This document shows positions 22,409 through 25,600 of a stretch of DNA of 25,600 nt, piece by piece (the stretch's first letter is position 1; every line of letters starts with the position of its first letter). The stretch comes from Pelethousia sp034928145 (lineage in GTDB: Bacteria > Bacillota > Clostridia > Christensenellales > CAG-138). The notes beneath the pieces are model-generated. The model was given only the letters and a program-made list of their open reading frames with translations. It made no database searches and was not told where the DNA came from. A program made the position numbers and the translations under genes. The stretch lies in contig JAYFPE010000063.1 in assembly GCA_034928145.1 (NCBI GenBank), positions 1 to 25,600 of the forward strand. The letters are read 5' to 3'.

Positions 22409-23107
22409 ATGCACGTACACCTGCGCCCCCGCCTCGCCCGGGCGGCGGATATGCTCGGCCCCTGCACCGTGGTCGCTGATGTTGGCAGTGACCATGGCCG
22501 TCTGGCCGTAGCCCTTTTGCAACAGGGCCGGGCGGAGCGCGTGATCGCTGCCGATATCAGCGCCGCCTCATTAGAGAAGGCGCGCAGTCTGGCCGTCCTT
22601 TGCGGCGTAGAAGACCGCGTCGACCTGCGCGTGGCGGATGGGTTCGCAGCTCTTGCGCCCGGCGAGGCGGAGGCCATTCTCCTGGCGGGCATGGGCGGCT
22701 TGATGATGGTTCGCATCCTTTGCGCGGGCGAAGCCGTGGCCCGCGCTGCAAAGCGCATCGTGCTCCAGCCTCAGGGCAACGCGGCCGAGCTGCGCGCTTT
22801 TCTTTACGAAAACGGCTATGCCATCGAGGAAGAAGCCATCGTCTTCGACAATGGACGCTATTATCAGCTCATCCGCACGGCGAGCGGGCCGCCGCGCCCC
22901 CTTCCCCTGGGCTGGCCGGAGGGCTATCTGGAGCTAGGGCCGGTTGCCTACGAAGGCCGCGACCCGCTGCTTTTGCCCCTGGCGAAAAAATACCGCGCCG
23001 GTCACCAGAAGCGCCTGCGCCGCGCACAGCGCGATGGATTTACACCCGCCCTGCTGCTTAGCGCCCTTGCGGCGCTGGATACCATTATCGCCCTGTTGGA
23101 GGAATAG
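22409..23107 (+). CDS. trmK: tRNA (adenine-22 N1)-methyltransferase TrmK
   Basis: A 232-residue class I methyltransferase of the TrmK (YqfN) family, which methylates N1 of A22 in tRNA. The start LRPRLARAADMLGPCTVVADVGSD carries the S-adenosylmethionine loop (ADVGSDHGRLAVAL at 23-36), followed by RVIAADISAASLEKA, ILLAGMGGLMMVRIL and LQPQGNAAELRAFLYENGY. The C-terminal helical part (about 165-232) fits the family coiled domain. GGGAGG precedes ATG 22409; an upstream in-frame start at 22349 lies in the promoter. It stands directly before a nif3 gene, as in Bacillus (yqfN-yqfO). Confidence 0.93.
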   Translation: MHVHLRPRLARAADMLGPCTVVADVGSDHGRLAVALLQQGRAERVIAADISAASLEKARSLAVLCGVEDRVDLRVADGFAALAPGEAEAILLAGMGGLMMVRILCAGEAVARAAKRIVLQPQGNAAELRAFLYENGYAIEEEAIVFDNGRYYQLIRTASGPPRPLPLGWPEGYLELGPVAYEGRDPLLLPLAKKYRAGHQKRLRRAQRDGFTPALLLSALAALDTIIALLEE

Positions 23108-23110
23108 CTT

Positions 23111-23872
23111 ATGTTGCTCAAGGATTTTCTCGGCCAAATGGAAGCCCTGGCCCCCCAGGCCCTGGCCCTGGATTTTGACAACCCGGGCCTCTTGATCGGC
23201 CCGGAAAAGCAGGATATTCGCAAGGTGCTTATCGCGCTGGATTGTTCCGAATCTACTGCCAAAGAGGCCGTAGATTGGGGAGCCGACCTGCTTTTAACCC
23301 ACCACCCGGTGTTTTTCGGCGGCGTGAAACGCATTTTGCCGGACGATCCCGCCACAGCCGCGCCCTGGCTGCTGCTGCGCCACGGCATCGGGCTATTTGC
23401 CGCCCATACCAACCTCGACGCAGCCGCGGGCGGCGTAAACGACTGCCTCTGTAAAGCGCTGGATATAAGCGATCCTAAGCCCCTTGAGCCGGAAGGCATG
23501 GGCCGCGTAGGTGCGATCCCCGCCTGTTCCCTTGGGGAATTTGCACACCGCGTGCAGCATGCCCTGCATACCACCGTGCGCGTCGCCGGGCCGCTCGATA
23601 CGCCCCTTTCCACCGTGGCTGTGCTGGGCGGCTCGGGTGGGGACGCCGTCTATGCAGCCAAAGCGGCGGGCGCACAGGCGCTGGTCACCGGCGAGATACG
23701 CCACCATCAGGCGCTGGAAGCCAGCGTGCTGGGCCTTGGCGTAATTGAGGCCGGGCATTATGAGACCGAGCGGGTGGTATTAAAGCCGCTTATGGAGTGT
23801 TTACAAGGAATAAGGAATGATGTACAATATAGGTTGACTCTTTCTGAAACGGCTTGCCTGCGGGGCCTGTAA
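23111..23872 (+). CDS. NIF3 / YqfO-like metal-dependent protein
   Basis: A 253-residue NIF3-family protein with a two-metal site. Ligands visible are His64 and His65 (LLTHHPVFF), Asp103 (AHTNLDAA), His216 and Glu220 (EAGHYETE). Annotation systems call this family GTP cyclohydrolase I type 2, but the physiological role is unsettled. It is the short form: the PII-like insertion seen in Bacillus YqfO (about 370 residues) is absent. ATG 23111 begins three bases after the trmK stop, with GGAGG at the end of trmK, so both are co-translated. The last 20 codons include a promoter-like sequence for the next gene. Confidence 0.92.
   Translation: MLLKDFLGQMEALAPQALALDFDNPGLLIGPEKQDIRKVLIALDCSESTAKEAVDWGADLLLTHHPVFFGGVKRILPDDPATAAPWLLLRHGIGLFAAHTNLDAAAGGVNDCLCKALDISDPKPLEPEGMGRVGAIPACSLGEFAHRVQHALHTTVRVAGPLDTPLSTVAVLGGSGGDAVYAAKAAGAQALVTGEIRHHQALEASVLGLGVIEAGHYETERVVLKPLMECLQGIRNDVQYRLTLSETACLRGL
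23800..23828 (+). promoter_or_regulatory. Internal promoter for the zinc-ribbon gene
   Basis: TTTACA (23800-23805) and TACAAT (23823-23828), 17 bases apart, lie in an AT-rich patch at the end of the nif3 gene. The predicted leader is about 78 bases. Confidence 0.5.
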
Positions 23873-23912
23873 GGTTTTACGCGCGGGTGGAATAGAAACG
23901 GAGGTAAGGTAG

Positions 23913-24641
23913 ATGGGCAAACTGGATGCACTTTGGGAGTATCAGCAATCCGAACTCGCGCTGGACGCGCTGGAGAGCAAGCTCCGCGCCACGCCCGCCC
24001 GGCAGAAGCTTAACAAGCTGCACAGCTTTTTGAGTGAGCAACAGGCGCAGATCGCGGGGATTCAAAAGCAGATGGAAGCCCGCAAGGCGGCGCTTACCCG
24101 CCTTTCCGCCCAGTTTGGCGAGCTTGAGCATAAATACGAGCTGGAGGTCTCCGAAATTTCCGCCATGGAGAACGACCCGGAATGCACAGCCGCCGAGATG
24201 ACCGAATCCCGCAAATCCCTGGAGAACTTGATGGATCATCTTAATAGCGCGCGCCGGGATATCTACGATACCATCACCTGGATTGAGCAGGCCACCAAGG
24301 ATTATAAAGAAACCTTCAGCAAGGCCTCTAAAGCCAAGAAAGAATATGATACGGCCCGCGCCGCCTGCGAAGCGGAGATTGCCGCGGCCCAGCCTGAGCT
24401 GGATGCGGCCAAGGCCGTGATTGAGCAGCGCAAAACAGCGGTGGATCCGGCCGTATTCAAGCGCTACACGGCAGTCAAAAGCCACCATGCCGTACCCATG
24501 GCCATGGTGGAGCAGGAGCAATGCAGCGGCTGCCGCATGAGCCTGCCCACGGTGGTGGTGCGCAAGGTAATAGCTGGAGATGGCTTGGTGGAGTGCGAAA
24601 ACTGCGGCCGCATCCTATATTTCCCCTCGGCAGGCAAATAA
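23913..24641 (+). CDS. Coiled-coil zinc-ribbon protein (zf-RING_7 / COG1579)
   Basis: A 242-residue protein of the COG1579 family. Residues about 5-180 are charged, heptad-like and strongly helical, predicting a long coiled coil. The C-terminal zinc ribbon has Cys204, Cys207, Cys228 and Cys231 (CSGC and CENC). A nucleic-acid-related role is often suggested, but I know of no proven function. GGAGG lies before ATG 23913. The gene stands between nif3 and rnpB. Confidence 0.88.
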   Translation: MGKLDALWEYQQSELALDALESKLRATPARQKLNKLHSFLSEQQAQIAGIQKQMEARKAALTRLSAQFGELEHKYELEVSEISAMENDPECTAAEMTESRKSLENLMDHLNSARRDIYDTITWIEQATKDYKETFSKASKAKKEYDTARAACEAEIAAAQPELDAAKAVIEQRKTAVDPAVFKRYTAVKSHHAVPMAMVEQEQCSGCRMSLPTVVVRKVIAGDGLVECENCGRILYFPSAGK

Positions 24642-24647
24642 TTTTTG

Positions 24648-24676
24648 TTGTGAACGCGGCCCGGCTGCGTTATCAT
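24648..24676 (+). promoter_or_regulatory. Promoter of rnpB
   Basis: TTGTGA (24648-24653) and TATCAT (24671-24676) are 17 bases apart and point to a start at about 24683, exactly the first base of the closing stem of the RNA. Confidence 0.6.
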
Positions 24677-24682
24677 ACCATC

Positions 24683-25040
24683 AGTGAGTAAGACAGGTGA
24701 CTGCATGCGGCTTTGACCGTATGAGGAAAGTCCGAGCTCCATAGGGCAAGGGTGCCGGATAACGTCCGGCGGAGGCGACTCCAGGGAAAGTGCAACAGAG
24801 ATATACCGCCGGACTTCGGCCCGGTAAGGATGGAAAGGCGAGGTAAGAGCTCACCGGCGGCAATGGCGACTTTGCCGCCCTGTAAACCCCACCCGGTGCA
24901 AGATTGGAATGAGAGCATTCAATGGCGGCCCGCCACGCTCTTGATAATCGCTTGAGCCTACCGGCAACGATGGGCCTAGATAGATGGTCACCCACGGCGC
25001 GCAAGCGCCCGGACAGAACTCGGCTTACGGCTTACTCACT
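24683..25040 (+). ncRNA. rnpB: RNase P RNA, class A
   Basis: The catalytic RNA of ribonuclease P, which matures tRNA 5' ends. Helix P1 is visible as AGTGAGTAAG (24683-24692) with CTTACTCACT (25031-25040). Conserved elements are GAGGAAAGTCCGAGCTCC near the start (about 24722-24739), AGTGCAACAGAGA (about 24788), GGTGCAAGATTGG, TAGATAGATGG and ACAGAACTCGGCTTAC near the end. The arrangement of stems fits the ancestral type A rather than the Bacillus type B. The length of about 358 bases is normal. Open frames crossing this region are chance. Confidence 0.95.
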
Positions 25041-25043
25041 TTC

Positions 25044-25068
25044 AAACAGGCGGCTATGCCGCCTGTTT
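25044..25068 (+). terminator. First terminator hairpin after rnpB
   Basis: An 11-bp perfect stem, AAACAGGCGGC with GCCGCCTGTTT, closes a TAT loop directly after the RNA. Its first 23 bases recur exactly at 25416-25438. Confidence 0.7.
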
Positions 25069-25073
25069 GTTCA

Positions 25074-25102
25074 TCAAAAAAGTGGCTGCGCCACTTTTTT
25101 GA
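25074..25102. terminator. Second terminator hairpin after rnpB
   Basis: A 13-bp perfect stem TCAAAAAAGTGGC/GCCACTTTTTTGA closes a TGC loop, with T-runs on both strands. The stem is the same as at 2497-2522. Confidence 0.8.
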
Positions 25103-25379
25103 GGATGCACGCTTTACCTAAAACGCTGCGCATTTCTGGGCGGCAATGCGTAAAAAGCAAGAAAGCCTGCGGCTTTCATCCGTTTCGGCGTACAGAAGGT
25201 GAATTGCCGCAAAGCGGCAAGAGAGGACGCCCTGGGACACAGGTGCGGTGGCGGCGAGAGGCCTTGCGCAACAAGGGTTTCCCTACAGGGTTTGCTGGCC
25301 GCGTCCTTAATATATCGCCTTCTGCGACATCCGTTGCACCCGGAGGGTGTGCCCACAGGCACGAGCAAACCCTGTAAGC
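25103..25379. other. Non-coding stretch rich in nested inverted repeats, no gene seen
   Basis: Pairs include GAAAGCC/GGCTTTC (about 25161-25177), TTGCCGC/GCGGCAA (25203-25219), CAGAAGG/CCTTCTG (25193-25199 with 25318-25324), AGGACGC/GCGTCCT (25224-25230 with 25301-25307), and a 13-base pair TACAGGGTTTGCT/AGCAAACCCTGTA (25284-25296 with 25364-25376). Some pairs nest and others cross, so they cannot all form at once unless as a pseudoknot. I recognise no riboswitch or known RNA family. Confidence 0.45.
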
Positions 25380-25401
25380 TCAAAAAAGTGGCCGTGGACA
25401 C

Positions 25402-25453
25402 TTTTTGACACGCAGAAACAGGCGGCTATGCCGCCTGTCAGCGTGTCGAAAAA
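25402..25453. repeat. Long hairpin at the presumed insertion-sequence end
   Basis: GACACGC (25407-25413) pairs with GCGTGTC (25441-25447) around the inner ACAGGCGGC/GCCGCCTGT stem, and flanking T- and A-runs extend it. TTTTTGACACGC and GCGTGTCGAAAAA are nearly perfect inverted copies. Confidence 0.55.
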
Positions 25454-25476
25454 GTCCAGCAATGACTGGGCTTTTT
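25449..25476. terminator. Terminator-like hairpin ahead of the transposase
   Basis: AAAAAGTCCAG (25449-25459) pairs with CTGGGCTTTTT (25466-25476) with one G-T pair, around a six-base loop. It would shield the transposase gene from outside transcription, a common feature of insertion sequences. Confidence 0.6.
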
Positions 25477-25512
25477 GTCATATAAGAGGTAGAATATAAG
25501 AGGGTGATATGG

Positions 25513-25600
25513 ATGCTGACGCGGGGGAAAATGGAGCGGGGCGTAGTAGAGATTGTGGATATGGAAAGCCTCGTGCCCAAGGAACACCTGCTGCGGAAAA
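25513..25600 (+). CDS. Transposase, probable IS1182 family, N-terminal 29 residues
   Basis: The frame from ATG 25513 reads MLTRGKMERGVVEIVDMESL and then VPKEHLLRK up to the window end. A segment of the form (D/E)xLVPxxHLLRK is typical of the N-terminus of IS1182-type transposases, which continue with an ID... segment and a DDE catalytic domain. GAGGGTG lies upstream; an overlapping ATG at 25509 is in another frame without such similarity. With 29 residues the family call is likely rather than certain, and whether the gene is intact cannot be seen. Confidence 0.65.
   Translation, partial: MLTRGKMERGVVEIVDMESLVPKEHLLRK

Larger units (their letters stand above)
25044..25440. repeat. Inverted pair of double-hairpin modules bounding about 280 bases
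   Basis: The order at the left is ACAGGCGG hairpin, then AAAAAAGTGGC hairpin (25044-25102). At the right the order is reversed (25380-25438). Read as a whole the two modules are inverted copies of about 60 bases, the right one with a damaged AAAAAAGTGGC stem. This is the pattern of a composite or a duplicated terminator; mobility is inference. Confidence 0.55.
25441..25600 (+). mobile_element. Left end of a probable IS1182-family insertion sequence
   Basis: The transposase start at 25513 places the left end a short way upstream. GCGTGTCGAAAAAGT (25441-25455) is the best candidate terminal repeat because an inverted, nearly identical copy lies just outside. The right end is beyond the window, so neither boundary nor target duplication can be confirmed. 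Confidence 0.45.

Noticed and set aside
24752..25377. Open frames within rnpB and the palindromic region
   Set aside because: They cross the RNase P RNA and hairpins, lack ribosome sites and have no recognisable domain.
25330..25380. c-di-GMP-I riboswitch (CACAGGCACGAGCAAACC)
   Set aside because: Only the short GCAAACC piece resembles it; the second conserved arm is missing and the order does not fit.
25044..25440. CRISPR array
   Set aside because: The exact 23-base copies are only two, palindromic and about 370 bases apart; no regular spacers and no cas genes.

Overview
The window looks like chromosome of a GC-rich, endospore-forming Gram-positive bacterium of the Clostridia type. The evidence is the spoIIA (sigma-F) operon, yunB, the germination protease gene gpr and spoIIP; the dgt-dnaG-rpoD and comEC-holA-rpsT-gpr-spoIIP gene orders typical of Clostridia; Shine-Dalgarno sequences of the GGAGG type; frequent TTG starts; and a class A RNase P RNA. 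No finer taxonomic call is justified from the sequence alone.

Layout. 1-749 (-) is the N-terminal part of a class A penicillin-binding protein. 867-2493 (+) holds yunB and a secreted peptidoglycan-binding protein. 2521-8674 (-) is a block of core regulation and replication: dgt, then dnaG-sigA-aroQ ending at a terminator, then spoIIAA-spoIIAB-sigF. 8788-9675 (-) is a lipoprotein polysaccharide deacetylase. 9909-16259 (+) is a run of tRNA-modification and maintenance genes: queA and tgt (queuosine), tsaE-tsaB-rimI (t6A modification and acetylation), ridA, a shortened comEC, and holA. A hairpin-rich repeat and an EamA-type transporter gene (-) separate holA from rpsT (-). gpr and spoIIP (+) follow, each with a recognisable sporulation-sigma promoter, with a structured intergenic element between them. 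A GH2 glycosidase (-) converges on spoIIP. trmK-nif3-zinc-ribbon gene-rnpB (+) end the core part, followed by about 470 bases of palindromic sequence and the first 29 codons of a transposase.

How the genes work together. Two programmes dominate. One is growth: primase, housekeeping sigma factor, DNA polymerase III delta, S20, RNase P and several tRNA-modifying enzymes. The other is sporulation: the SpoIIAA/SpoIIAB/sigma-F switch, SpoIIP for engulfment, YunB, and GPR for spore protein degradation at germination. The housekeeping and forespore sigma genes lie about 1.4 kb apart on the same strand. A perfect Spo0A box and a sigma-H-like promoter upstream of spoIIAA fit the known entry control of sporulation.

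I see no CRISPR array, defence system or biosynthetic cluster, and no clearly new multi-gene system. The unexplained material is non-coding: two genes that appear to be transcribed from their own start codon (leaderless), a 226-base multi-hairpin element with short terminal inverted repeats, a long inverted repeat between gpr and spoIIP, and a nested palindromic cassette downstream of rnpB that abuts a transposase gene.
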